Source of the DNA: a bacterium
GTDB lineage: Bacteria; Armatimonadota; UBA5829
Length of the DNA stretch: 64,000 bases
Assembly: GCA_021371935.1 (NCBI GenBank)
Contig: JAJFVF010000019.1
Span: forward strand, 250,009-314,008
Reading direction: 5' to 3'
In this document: one piece after another, positions 8,094 through 16,221 of the stretch
Layout of the letters: every line of letters starts with the position of its first letter
Numbering within the stretch: position 1 is the stretch's first letter
The notes under the pieces: generated by a model
Told to the model about the DNA's origin: nothing
Database searches by the model: none
Seen by the model: only the letters and a program-made list of their open reading frames with translations
Translations under genes and position numbers: made by a program

Positions 8094-9728
8094 ATGTGTG
8101 ATAGGATGACTGCAATATACATCTTCGCTGTGTTATGTCTCTCTTGTATTGCCGGACCTGCTTCGTCCAGCATATGGTATGTGAAATGGAATTCCACAGG
8201 TAATGAGTCGGGTTATACCTGGGCAAACTCTTTTCATGCCATATCAGACGCGATCGATGCTGCCATCCCAGGTGATGAAATATGGGTTGCAGGCGATATC
8301 ACTCATCCTTACAAGGAATGTATCATACTTCCATCGGGTGTTGCGTTATATGGCGGATTTGCCGGCAGCGAGAGCGCAAAAAATCAAAGAAACTGGCTTG
8401 CCAACAATACAATCATTGACGGTAATCAGGCGGGCACAGTCATAACTATACCTGATTCTGCGATCTCTACCACACGTATAGATGGGTTTACAATACAAAA
8501 CGGGAAATATTCAACCTCCGATACAGGCAGCGGGATACATTGCCTTTATGCTGGGTCGCCTGTTATAGCCCACAACACAATTACCGGTAACAATGCCAGT
8601 AATGGCGGCGGAATTTATTGCTCAGGTGCTTCTCCGACGATAATTAACAACTTGATAGTAGGCAATGAGGCGGGCGATGGCGGCGGTATATACTGCACAA
8701 GTTATTCATCACCTATCATTGCAAACAACACTATTTTGTCGAACACATCATTGTGTTTGGGTGGTGCAATATATAGCTTTGCTTCTTCGCCGTCTATATC
8801 CAACAATATAGTGGTATTCAACAGTTCGGGAATTTATCGATACGGCGGATTACCTGTCTTGCGGAACAACGATTTTTATCAGAATATTTATACCGATTAT
8901 GATGGCATATCTGCCGGAGATGGCGATATTTCGGTAGATCCGCAGTTCGCTGATTATTGCTATCACATCAAATCGACCTCACCTTGTGTCGATGCAGGCA
9001 TAATAGTGGATGGTGTATCTGATGACATAGATGGACAGGGGCGCTATTCAGGCACATCGTTTGATATTGGCGCGGATGAATATTCGGCTCCTATCGAAGT
9101 TAAGAAAGCGAGAGACGGCAATAGCGTTGTGCTGAATAACGTGGTTATCACTGCATCATTTGACGACTGTTGTTATGTTGAGACCACCGATCGCACGATG
9201 GGAATCAGGGTGGAAAATTCTGCTTCTAGCTATAGAATTTTACCGAATACGCTGGTTAATGTGATTGGGCAGTGCAACACAAATGAGAACGGAGAGCGCT
9301 ACATTGCAGCAGCCATAATCAACCAGACTAAGTTTAGTTATCAGTTGAAACCGTTGGGCTTAAGCAACAGCAGCATTGGTAATGGATCACTCGGATATCA
9401 GAGAGGCGTTTATGGCTGGATTATCAGACTGGATGCGGAAAAGAAACCTTATCGTGTATGGGGGCCTGTATCCGGCCTGAATAACATCGGCCTCCTGATT
9501 AAAACATGGGGTAAGGTGACAGATAAGGAGCAAGACACAGCTACATGGTTCACGATTGATGACGGCAGCGACCTTGATATCAAGTGTACCTGCTCCAGTG
9601 GCGTGAGCGTGAATGTTGGAGATTCGGTGTTCGTCACTGGCGTTGTGTCGTGTGAAAAAGTCGGAGGTGAATTGCGTCCTGTAATTAGGATGCGAGGGTC
9701 CTCTGATCTTGCTTGGGGCGATAAATGA
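8094..9728 (+). CDS. Secreted right-handed beta-helix protein with C-terminal OB-like region
   Basis: This 544-residue protein has an N-terminal signal peptide (hydrophobic core IYIFAVLCLSCIAGPA, cleavage near residue 24). Residues about 27-330 form a right-handed parallel beta-helix, seen as repeated rungs such as SPVIAHNTITGNNASNGGGIYC and SPIIANNTILSNTS, and ending with the SPCVDAG...GQGRYSGTSFDIGADEY cap typical of these proteins. Residues about 345-540 look like repeated OB-fold-like beta domains (WGKVTDKEQDTATWFTIDDG, then VTGVVSCE). AGGAG lies 10 nt before ATG 8094. Such proteins bind or cleave polysaccharides, but no catalytic triad of a named lyase family is evident. Translation is coupled or nearly coupled to the next gene. 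Confidence 0.85.
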   Translation: MCDRMTAIYIFAVLCLSCIAGPASSSIWYVKWNSTGNESGYTWANSFHAISDAIDAAIPGDEIWVAGDITHPYKECIILPSGVALYGGFAGSESAKNQRNWLANNTIIDGNQAGTVITIPDSAISTTRIDGFTIQNGKYSTSDTGSGIHCLYAGSPVIAHNTITGNNASNGGGIYCSGASPTIINNLIVGNEAGDGGGIYCTSYSSPIIANNTILSNTSLCLGGAIYSFASSPSISNNIVVFNSSGIYRYGGLPVLRNNDFYQNIYTDYDGISAGDGDISVDPQFADYCYHIKSTSPCVDAGIIVDGVSDDIDGQGRYSGTSFDIGADEYSAPIEVKKARDGNSVVLNNVVITASFDDCCYVETTDRTMGIRVENSASSYRILPNTLVNVIGQCNTNENGERYIAAAIINQTKFSYQLKPLGLSNSSIGNGSLGYQRGVYGWIIRLDAEKKPYRVWGPVSGLNNIGLLIKTWGKVTDKEQDTATWFTIDDGSDLDIKCTCSSGVSVNVGDSVFVTGVVSCEKVGGELRPVIRMRGSSDLAWGDK

Positions 9729-9745
9729 GTGTGAGGAGTAGAAAA

Positions 9746-11953
9746 ATGCATAGAACGTTACTTATTATTGCTTGTGTTTTTTGCATGGTTTGTGTGGCTT
9801 CTGTAGCTATTGCAGATACAAGAACTGATCTGCAAGTCATCAAGTTATCCCTGCCTACTATTAAGACGAAGCTGGACAGGATCAAAGCCAGTGGGCAGGA
9901 TATCTCATATCCGATGGTGAGTTATACAGTGCTTGAGAATTTTGTGGATTATGCGCTGACGGATGTAGATACTAATGCCACGCTGGCGGCGACTGAACTG
10001 TCTGAACTACAGACGATTAAAAGCGACCTTGATCAGCAGATTGCCCAGGCTTTAGCGGGCAGCCTGGTTTTTCCCATACTCCCCAGGTGGACAGGAGACA
10101 CAAGACCTGTAATAAGCGGCGGTTCATTTATGGCTCCAACCATTACTTTCGGCAGCGATTGTCGCGAAATACGCCCGGTCTTCTTTACCGGATTTGGTCA
10201 CTTTGGGCAGGTTAGAGCGGATATGGAAAAGTGGCCGAATTATGGGATCAATATGGTCCAGTTTGAAATTGGACCATGGAGCCTATATGGTGATGGAACA
10301 GAGATAAACCCACCTGACCTGACGCCTGTCCAAAGCATTAAGGCAGACCTGGACAGAGCACAGAAGGCCGGTGTAGCAGTGAATCTTCTTATAAGCCCGC
10401 ATTATTTTCCTGCTTGGATGAAAGCTAAATATCCAGAACTTGTGAAGTCTCGCAGCGGGTTTATAGCGTTCTGTATCCATGCGCCTTCCGGTCAGGAATT
10501 TCTGAAGGAGTATATCACGGAATTGATAACTCCGATCAAAAATCATCCTGCCCTTCACAGCATTTGTTTGACGAACGAGCCGGTGAATATCGAGGAGCCC
10601 TGCGAATATGCGACTGCTGCGTTCCATACATGGCTGTGGAAGCGCCATGTGAGCGTAGACCTCCTTAACAGACGTTGGGGGACGAACTATGCCAGTTTTG
10701 ATGACATTACAATTCCAATTTCGGGTTTGAGTGCAGTTACCACACCTATGGGACGTTGGGCTGATTATGTGCGGTGGAACCAGGAATACTTCGCTGGCTG
10801 GCATAAGATACTTGCCGATGCCGTTCATGCCGTAGCTCCCAATCTGCCAGTTCACGCAAAGGTTCAGGATTGGACTTTTGGCAACAAAAGCCAGATGATC
10901 TGTGGCAACGATCCATATTTATATGCAGGCATATCCCAGATCAACGGCAATGATGGTTCCAATTACTACGTCGATCCATCTCCCTACTTTAACGAATGGC
11001 TGGGCTGTTACATGTATGCCGATCTCCAGCGGTCTATGAAAGATGCTCCGGTCTTTAATTCTGAAAACCATATGGTTGGGGATTACAGTCTCGAAACTGT
11101 GTTGTGGAGGCATATGCGTACTGCTCTTTGGCAGGAGGCAATCCATGGGCAGAGCGCAACAACTCTTTGGGTTTGGGAGCGTTCCGGCACTCCCGACAGC
11201 CAGATATATGGCCATTATATGTACCGGCCTTTATGCACAAAAGCAGTTGGTATTGTAAACTGTGATCTGAACCGTGCCGCGAAAGAGGTTACCGCTTTGC
11301 AGAGTCTTCCCGAGCAGGTCGACCTCCTTTATTCCACAAGTTCGCTGATTTGGGATACCGGCAACGAATATGACTACCTTACGATGCGGGCATATAATGC
11401 TTTGGTTTTCAGCAAGGTGAGAACAGGCTTTATATCTGAAAGGCAGTTGGAAGACGGGATTCTGCCGAAGGCACCGGTGCTCGTGGTCCCGAATGCCAAA
11501 CACCTGTCAAACGCAGCGTTTGCGACACTCAAAAATTACACAGGACGCATAATATATCTGGTCAATTCATCTCTTCTGGCTTATGACGAGTATGACAAAC
11601 CCAGATCTGAAACATTGAACGCTACTGTCCTTTCCTTCACTTCAGCGTCTGCTGCAAATATAACGGCACTATACAAGGTCCTGTCACCTCAACTCATTTC
11701 CTGGGGGATAAAACCCAAGATTACAATGACGGATACGGCAGGCAATCAGTTAATGGCGGTTGAGTATCTGGAAGCCAGTACCGCTGACGGCATAATCGTG
11801 GATATGTGCAACTACTATGATGGGTCTGTCAATGTGAGATTGTCCAGAGATGGTGAGCCTGTTACTGCCGTTGATGTTCTTACCGGCGAAACCGTGACTG
11901 GAATTATTACGCTCGAAACGCTTGAGTTCCGGTTGCTGAAGATTGCCAACTGA
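9746..11953 (+). CDS. Secreted GH42-like glycoside hydrolase
   Basis: This 735-residue exported enzyme has a clan GH-A TIM barrel most like the family 42 beta-galactosidases. The signal peptide is clear (LLIIACVFCMVCVASVAIA). The probable acid/base is E278 in CLTNEPVN and the probable nucleophile is E440 in PVFNSENHM. FPAWMKAKYPELV is a typical GH42 stretch. The C-terminal half holds a glutamine-amidotransferase-like trimerisation domain (LVVPNAKHLSNAAFATLKNY). An N-terminal helical segment (about 25-100) precedes the barrel. Start: ATG 9746 has AGGAG 7 nt upstream and gives a clean signal peptide; ATG 9725 overlaps the previous stop and is less likely. A plant or algal galactoside or similar sugar is the likely substrate. 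Confidence 0.8.
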   Translation: MHRTLLIIACVFCMVCVASVAIADTRTDLQVIKLSLPTIKTKLDRIKASGQDISYPMVSYTVLENFVDYALTDVDTNATLAATELSELQTIKSDLDQQIAQALAGSLVFPILPRWTGDTRPVISGGSFMAPTITFGSDCREIRPVFFTGFGHFGQVRADMEKWPNYGINMVQFEIGPWSLYGDGTEINPPDLTPVQSIKADLDRAQKAGVAVNLLISPHYFPAWMKAKYPELVKSRSGFIAFCIHAPSGQEFLKEYITELITPIKNHPALHSICLTNEPVNIEEPCEYATAAFHTWLWKRHVSVDLLNRRWGTNYASFDDITIPISGLSAVTTPMGRWADYVRWNQEYFAGWHKILADAVHAVAPNLPVHAKVQDWTFGNKSQMICGNDPYLYAGISQINGNDGSNYYVDPSPYFNEWLGCYMYADLQRSMKDAPVFNSENHMVGDYSLETVLWRHMRTALWQEAIHGQSATTLWVWERSGTPDSQIYGHYMYRPLCTKAVGIVNCDLNRAAKEVTALQSLPEQVDLLYSTSSLIWDTGNEYDYLTMRAYNALVFSKVRTGFISERQLEDGILPKAPVLVVPNAKHLSNAAFATLKNYTGRIIYLVNSSLLAYDEYDKPRSETLNATVLSFTSASAANITALYKVLSPQLISWGIKPKITMTDTAGNQLMAVEYLEASTADGIIVDMCNYYDGSVNVRLSRDGEPVTAVDVLTGETVTGIITLETLEFRLLKIAN

Positions 11954-12099
11954 TGAAGTATATGATGGCTTCTAGAAACCCATAAGAGCATTTTCATGCT
12001 GCCGTATTGTCAGGACTGATGATAGATGTGTGGGAATATGAGTCTTGCGGCAAGCTTTGTTTACTCAAGAATAATTAAACTGTCCCTATCGTCTGAAAG

Positions 12100-12129
12100 T
12101 TGACAGTAAGTATGGCAGCATGATATGTT
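12100..12129 (+). promoter_or_regulatory. Sigma-70-type promoter of the RiPP operon
   Basis: TTGACA (12100-12105), an 18-nt spacer and TATGTT (12124-12129, 4 of 6 consensus). The ATG at 12125 lies inside the -10 box, so it cannot be the start on this transcript. That supports ATG 12167 for the first gene. All following genes to 22407 are on the same strand, and the only wide gap is 15880-16221. Confidence 0.5.
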
Positions 12130-12166
12130 ATTTCTGGGTGGTTTTTATCGAGGGTTGCTGGTGGGA

Positions 12167-13015
12167 ATGTGTAAATCAAGTGCCTTTTGGTCATGCAATT
12201 GTCTTCGGTTTGTTGTAATTTTGGCTTTAGCAGTCGTTCTGTTGGTGGCATCTCCACATGGTGTACTGTCCACAGGTAAACACAAGCAGGAGAAGAAAGA
12301 AAAAATTGCGAGAAAAGTCTATATAACGAACGATCCTGTCTCTGCAGGTGTGTTCAATGAGCTGACTAAGGCAGTTATATCGTCGACTAAAAACCTGGAG
12401 GATTTGAGTTTTCAAGTCAAGATAGTGAAATCAAATCCGAAAGTGCTTCAAAAGCTCAAGAATGATTTTATGCCGTTGAAAGGGATGCGAAGGGCGTCAG
12501 TCTGGTATAAACCCCCCAAGATCAAAGTTGAAGTCAAAGTCGGGTCCATGACACTGACCGAAAAATCCGATGGCATAAAAAGAAGTCTTTCTGTTCGGCC
12601 TCTGCGATACAAAAAAAATGAATCGTCGGACGAGAGAGAGTCTGCCAGCCTACTGGATGCATATTTTGGACTGTTGACAGAGAATATCTGGCAAAATTAT
12701 GTCGTCAAATCGGCATCCAGGGCGCAAGATGGCCGTTCGGAGAATTGCACAGTGTGTTTTTCGCTTGGAAACAAAACCAGCGGCAGTCATAACTGCGTCA
12801 TAGACATGTCGGATATGAAGCTGCTCAAGATAAACCAGTATGATTCATCCGGTGTGTTGCAGGCTAAGTATGTGTATTCCGATCACAAACGATATTGCGA
12901 CGGATTTTGGGTTCCAAGACACATAGATATATATAATGCAAAATCGGAACTGGCTGCAAGTGTTGAATATGTAGACATAAAAGTGAATGCCGGCATACGG
13001 GATTCAATTTTCTAA
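12167..13015 (+). CDS. LolA-like / outer-membrane lipoprotein-sorting-type secreted protein
   Basis: This 282-residue exported protein has a long hydrophobic signal segment (FVVILALAVVLLVASPHG). The body is beta-rich with features of LolA/LolB-type folds: SVWYKPPKIKVEVKVGSMTLTEKSDG, then LLKINQYDSSGVLQAKYVYSDHKR and DGFWVPRHIDIYNAKSELAASVEY. That half-barrel pattern is used by lipoprotein carriers and by MucB/RseB-like sensors. I do not recognise a precise family. It is the first gene of the RiPP operon, 9 nt before the B2-like gene. Its role there is unknown; periplasmic handling of a hydrophobic peptide would fit but is speculation. ATG 12167 is chosen from the promoter position. Confidence 0.45.
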   Translation: MCKSSAFWSCNCLRFVVILALAVVLLVASPHGVLSTGKHKQEKKEKIARKVYITNDPVSAGVFNELTKAVISSTKNLEDLSFQVKIVKSNPKVLQKLKNDFMPLKGMRRASVWYKPPKIKVEVKVGSMTLTEKSDGIKRSLSVRPLRYKKNESSDERESASLLDAYFGLLTENIWQNYVVKSASRAQDGRSENCTVCFSLGNKTSGSHNCVIDMSDMKLLKINQYDSSGVLQAKYVYSDHKRYCDGFWVPRHIDIYNAKSELAASVEYVDIKVNAGIRDSIF

Positions 13016-13024
13016 AAACAGCCG

Positions 13025-13462
13025 ATGGGTTTGGAACCACTTGATTCAAATATAGAAGAGACCTTGAAACGAATGGTCGTGCATGAGGGGGCTAGGGGAG
13101 TTCTCCAGAGACTGGGCTGCCGAGTGGGGCTTGTGCTATTTGCGGCTGCACGCCTGGTTATTCCCGCTTTTCGCAAACAACCATGTTATTGGCGAGTCTG
13201 CCTGATATGGTGCACCCTCAACGAGGAACAAAGAACAGCTGTGCGGATCAATATATCTCTGGACGTAAGCAATATGCACTGCGTCTGCGGGCATATATGG
13301 CTGACAAAAGATGGAGAAGCAATAGGCGAGAAGAGGGATGCTTCGAGAAGGCCGTTGAAACTGGTGGGGTCGTGCGGTCGTGTCGATTATTGGATCGATA
13401 CGCCTGCTTGCAGCATCGATTACCGGCTGACCGATTTGTCTGAAGGCAGGTTCTTACATTAA
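13025..13462 (+). CDS. Lasso-peptide B2-like (transglutaminase-fold) protein, candidate leader peptidase
   Basis: This 145-residue protein resembles Transglut_core3/lasso B2 proteins, cysteine proteases that remove RiPP leader peptides. The order fits: a helical N-terminus with VGLVLFAAARLVIPAF, a candidate nucleophile in KQPCYWRVCLIWC, a variable strand region (VRINISLDV), then a His motif GHIWLTKDGEAIGEK like the usual 'AHAWVE.DG'. The match is weak. The Cys position is uncertain because several cysteines are clustered, and the third catalytic residue is not obvious. Context supports the call: a PqqD-like protein (the B1 partner) lies 2 kb downstream and no other leader peptidase is in the operon. 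The stop codon overlaps the next ATG by one base. Confidence 0.5.
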   Translation: MGLEPLDSNIEETLKRMVVHEGARGVLQRLGCRVGLVLFAAARLVIPAFRKQPCYWRVCLIWCTLNEEQRTAVRINISLDVSNMHCVCGHIWLTKDGEAIGEKRDASRRPLKLVGSCGRVDYWIDTPACSIDYRLTDLSEGRFLH

Positions 13463-14430
13463 TGGCAAACATATTTCTAACCCCCCATTGCGGTCGGAAT
13501 TGCGCTTTCTGCTTTGCGAAAGAAGGCCCATGGTCGGATGAATATCAGGCGCGTGAACTGAGCCTGGATGAAGTCGAATGCATTCTGGAGACGGGCGACA
13601 GGTCTGTATGCACTGAATGCGGCTTCATAGGCGGAGAACCACTGACCTACAAAAACCTCTCCAAGGTCATCAGAATGTGTCTTGACAGAGGGATTCGTGC
13701 AAAGGTGTTCACCAGCGGCAGTTGCGTATGTCCCGAGGGTATGGACGAATTCGTCGGTGTCGAAAACCTGAGCTTCATTGTAAACGTCAGCCCACCTCAC
13801 ACATATGAAGAGACTCGAATGAAGAACCTTGATGCTTTTTTCAAAACATTTGGAGGAGCATGCACACTGTCATATACTCTTTCGCCGTCACAGCCCGATG
13901 GACGATATTTGGTGGACTATATTCTCAAATATGGACTATCCAAGCATATCCGGGTGGGCATCGCGGTCCCTATGATAGGCGGGGGAAATGAGCACGTTGC
14001 GCCAACCAAATTCAGGGAAGCTGCGCTGGCATTTATCGATCTTGCACGATATGCCGCAAGGTTCAATATATCTTTGGGCACGGACTGCGGGTTCGTGGCG
14101 TGTATGTTTACGGAGCGCGAGATCGGTGAACTGCAGTGGCTGGGAGCAAAACTCATATTCACATGCGGTCCTGTGATGGATATCGGTCCCGATTATGAAG
14201 TGTGGCACTGTTTCCCGCTGGCCAGGATAATGCGGGTCAAAATGGAAGACAACAAGATGCCGATTGGTGCTTTCAAAGACGCGGCACAGACCTTGAGGGA
14301 GCATTTCAGAGCAGGTGTCTTCGAGAGATGCTCAATATGCGACTTTCGCAGGAAAGGCATATGCATGGGAGGGTGTTTGGGCCACATCATCCCGAGCGTC
14401 AATGAAGGAATCTCTGCTTTGTCCGGTTAG
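13462..14430 (+). CDS. Radical SAM/SPASM-type RiPP-modifying enzyme A
   Basis: This 322-residue radical SAM protein has its cluster motif at the very N-terminus: C10, C14 and C17 (HCGRNCAFCF). It is followed by the SAM-binding FIGGEPLTYKNL. The C-terminus has a cysteine-rich auxiliary region (FERCSICDFRRKGICMGGC), as in SPASM or twitch enzymes that carry extra Fe-S clusters and act on peptides. It shares layout and many motifs with the next gene (SFIVNVSPP against TWVVNVNPP), so the two are tandem paralogues. There is almost no sequence before the motif, and hence no leader-binding domain; the separate PqqD-like protein probably supplies substrate recognition. Confidence 0.85.
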   Translation: MANIFLTPHCGRNCAFCFAKEGPWSDEYQARELSLDEVECILETGDRSVCTECGFIGGEPLTYKNLSKVIRMCLDRGIRAKVFTSGSCVCPEGMDEFVGVENLSFIVNVSPPHTYEETRMKNLDAFFKTFGGACTLSYTLSPSQPDGRYLVDYILKYGLSKHIRVGIAVPMIGGGNEHVAPTKFREAALAFIDLARYAARFNISLGTDCGFVACMFTEREIGELQWLGAKLIFTCGPVMDIGPDYEVWHCFPLARIMRVKMEDNKMPIGAFKDAAQTLREHFRAGVFERCSICDFRRKGICMGGCLGHIIPSVNEGISALSG

Positions 14431-14462
14431 GCTGAAAGAGAATTATTCGGGGGAGAGACTAG

Positions 14463-15452
14463 ATGCCGAATTTGATCCTGACTACAAAATGCAATCTGGA
14501 CTGCTCATATTGCTTTGGACGCGATGTGATGCAAAAGGGCGGCAACAAGATCGCCGACATGTCGATGGAAATCTTCCATGAGCTGAAAGCATGGATAATC
14601 CGGGAACGTCAGAAGATCACAAGCGTACATCTGATGGGCGGTGAGCCGACACTAAACCATAATCTCGTCGAAATGGCATGCTCTCTCCTTGATGAAGGCC
14701 TTGCTGTCTCAATCTTCTCTAACTGCTCAACGAGCGAAAGCCCCGTCTGCGCGCAGTGGCTCAAAGATAAAAATGTGACCTGGGTGGTGAATGTGAACCC
14801 ACCCGAGTCAAGAACCGCCCAACAGGACAGCTTCCTGAGAGAATCACTCGAGACTCTGGGAGAGGCAGTGGTCATCACACTCAACATTCTCCCTCAGCAG
14901 ATGGATTATGAATGGACGCTCGACCTGATTGCCCAGTATGGCCTGGCGAGGAAAATAAAGATCGGGTTTGTCCTGCCGACGCTCAGTAAGACGAATGAAT
15001 ATCTTTCGGATGAGGACTATCCGGTTGTCGCCGAACGTGTTGTCGAGTTCGCACGGCTTTGCAACAGGTTTGACGTGAAACTGGAGTATGAATGTGGAGT
15101 GCCCTGGTGTTCATTTACCACCGAGCAGCTCGGGGCGCTGTGGGCGTGCAATTCCTCATTCTTTTCGTCATGTGATTCCCGGCTGGATATATTGCCCGAC
15201 GGTCGTGTGATATACTGTCTGCCTCTGGCGGAGCTTTGCTCTGTGGCTTACAGTAATTTCTACTCATATAGAGAGGCAAAAAAATGGTTCGAGGGCAGCC
15301 TGTCTCCATACAGGCCGTTGGGCTCAAAAACTGAATGCCCGAGCTGCCGTTTGATGATTCAAGGACCATGCAGAGGCGGATGCCTAGCTCGCACGTTGTC
15401 GGGTGCGAAAAATATTGAAATAGGAGGCAGAACTATAAGCAATGTCTCATGA
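14463..15452 (+). CDS. Radical SAM/SPASM-type RiPP-modifying enzyme B
   Basis: This 329-residue paralogue of the preceding gene has C10, C14 and C17 in KCNLDCSYCFGR, the GGEPTLNHNL motif, and a C-terminal auxiliary cluster (TECPSCRLMIQGPCRGGC) with further cysteines upstream (CNSSFFSSCDS, VIYCLP). GGGGGAG lies just before ATG 14463. Its end overlaps the PqqD-like gene by 11 nt, which suggests coupled synthesis of enzyme and recognition protein. Paralogous enzymes in one operon may modify different residues of the same core peptide; that is inference. Confidence 0.87.
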   Translation: MPNLILTTKCNLDCSYCFGRDVMQKGGNKIADMSMEIFHELKAWIIRERQKITSVHLMGGEPTLNHNLVEMACSLLDEGLAVSIFSNCSTSESPVCAQWLKDKNVTWVVNVNPPESRTAQQDSFLRESLETLGEAVVITLNILPQQMDYEWTLDLIAQYGLARKIKIGFVLPTLSKTNEYLSDEDYPVVAERVVEFARLCNRFDVKLEYECGVPWCSFTTEQLGALWACNSSFFSSCDSRLDILPDGRVIYCLPLAELCSVAYSNFYSYREAKKWFEGSLSPYRPLGSKTECPSCRLMIQGPCRGGCLARTLSGAKNIEIGGRTISNVS

Positions 15453-15708
15453 AGTTGCTCCAAATGCTACTTGGAAAGAACTGGACGGTTCCATCGTTGT
15501 TGTTAATACTGTTTCAGGAGCGTATTACTGCCTGAACGAAAGTGCCGCGGTGATCTGGCAGGATGTGGCCGCGGGCAAAGACAATAATTCCATTATCGAG
15601 CATTTGTCGGGGGTCTATGAAGTCGATCCGACAATGGTTGCAGCCGATCTGCAAAAATCAATCGACTATTGGATACAGGAAAACCTGATTGTCGCAAAAG
15701 ATGCTTAA
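15442..15708 (+). CDS. PqqD-like RiPP recognition element protein
   Basis: This 88-residue protein matches the PqqD family (lasso B1-like). These are winged-helix peptide-binding proteins that hold the leader of a precursor for its modifying enzymes. The features are LDGSIVVVNTVSGAYYCLNESAAVIW, which carries the 'YYxLNxxAxxIW' signature, followed by helices with IIEHLSGVYEVDPTMVAADLQKSIDYWIQENLI. It overlaps radical SAM B by 11 nt and sits 27 nt before the precursor gene. That is the usual position for the recognition element. Confidence 0.92.
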   Translation: MSHEVAPNATWKELDGSIVVVNTVSGAYYCLNESAAVIWQDVAAGKDNNSIIEHLSGVYEVDPTMVAADLQKSIDYWIQENLIVAKDA

Positions 15709-15735
15709 ACCACTCTAGAGAAAAGGAGGAAAGGG

Positions 15736-15879
15736 ATGGAGATTAACGAGGAAAGCAAGACTGTAAAAAAGAAGTATGTCAGCCCTGAAACAGTCAAGCA
15801 TGAGCCGCTTGACATTGTTCGCGGTTCCGGCAGCTATTCGAGCCTGTACTACACATATTATTACTACTATTATTACTAG
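15736..15879 (+). CDS. RiPP precursor peptide with C-terminal poly-tyrosine core
   Basis: This is a 47-residue peptide with a perfect AGGAGG (15724-15729) 6 nt before ATG 15736. The first half is a charged leader rich in Lys and Glu. It holds a Y14-V-S-P17 element like the 'YxxP' recognition motif in leaders of PqqD/B1-dependent RiPPs. The probable core is SGSYSSLYYTYYYYYYY, ending directly at TAG 15877. Nine of the last ten residues are Tyr, written with mixed TAT and TAC codons, so the run is not just a simple DNA repeat. The core has no Cys, Met or Trp and no Gly-Gly cleavage site; cleavage near G30-S31-G32 is a guess. I know of no described RiPP class with such a core. The peptide was found by direct translation between the PqqD-like gene and the hairpin array. 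Confidence 0.85.
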   Translation: MEINEESKTVKKKYVSPETVKHEPLDIVRGSGSYSSLYYTYYYYYYY

Positions 15880-15920
15880 CCCGTATTATGGAAACAGTTC
15901 AGTTTTACGGGAGCGAATAT

Positions 15921-15985
15921 GGCTCGGTGGGAACCTCGCCCTCCCGGCAAGCTCAATATTGGGAGGGTGAAGCTCCTGCTGAGCC
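15921..15985. repeat. Long inverted repeat (hairpin family 2), copy A
   Basis: Two 25-nt arms (15921-15945 and 15961-15985) pair almost fully if G-U pairs are allowed, around a 15-nt loop. The left arm begins GGCTCGG and ends CCTCCC; the right arm mirrors it. The element is followed by TAAAATTC. A second copy lies at 52677-52739, with 23 of 25 left-arm and 19 of 25 right-arm positions identical. It lies 41 nt after the stop of the poly-Tyr precursor and could end or protect that message, although no T-run follows. Confidence 0.75.
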
Positions 15986-16013
15986 TAAAATTCCAGGGTA
16001 ACTGAGCTTTCTC

Positions 16014-16081
16014 GTATTATGCGCTTTCCGCATAATACAGGTCTCCGAGAGCATTATTCACGTTCCTTGTGAATAATGCGG
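16014..16081. repeat. Paired-hairpin repeat, copy 2
   Basis: This is the second copy of the 68-bp element at 7962-8029. Here both stems are perfect: GTATTATGCG (16014-16023) pairs with 16029-16038, and GCATTATTCAC (16051-16061) pairs with 16069-16079. The joining sequence GGTCTCCGAGA is unchanged. The element stands directly after the long hairpin and before two more palindromes. Confidence 0.8.
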
Positions 16082-16110
16082 GCTAGAGGGCAGAATGGCA
16101 GTGAGTATGT

Positions 16111-16169
16111 CCGCCATATGGCGGGCGGCTTGACAGTCGTTTGGTGATCGTGTGCAAACACGATCACCA
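16111..16169. other. Two further palindromes before the HprK-like gene
   Basis: CCGCCATATGGCGG (16111-16124) is a perfect palindrome. TGGTGATCGTG (16142-16152) pairs perfectly with 16159-16169 across a 6-nt loop, giving an 11-bp stem. Neither is followed by a T-run, so a simple terminator is not clear. A TTGACA at 16130-16135 and another at 16212-16217 have no convincing -10 box. With the two repeats upstream, the 342-nt gap 15880-16221 holds five hairpins and no supported gene. Confidence 0.6.
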
Positions 16170-16221
16170 TATTTGCTGGTACGTCAAAAGCGTATCCTAC
16201 CACTTATTTTGTTGACAGACA

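Noticed and set aside
15841..15876. Poly-Tyr tract as a microsatellite artefact
   Set aside because: The run uses TAC and TAT irregularly and is interrupted by ACA, and the gene has an ideal ribosome binding site and a fitting neighbourhood.
15888..16001. A 37-codon ORF just after the poly-Tyr precursor
   Set aside because: It has no ribosome binding site and its second half is the left and right arms of the long repeat hairpin. It is most likely a chance reading frame.
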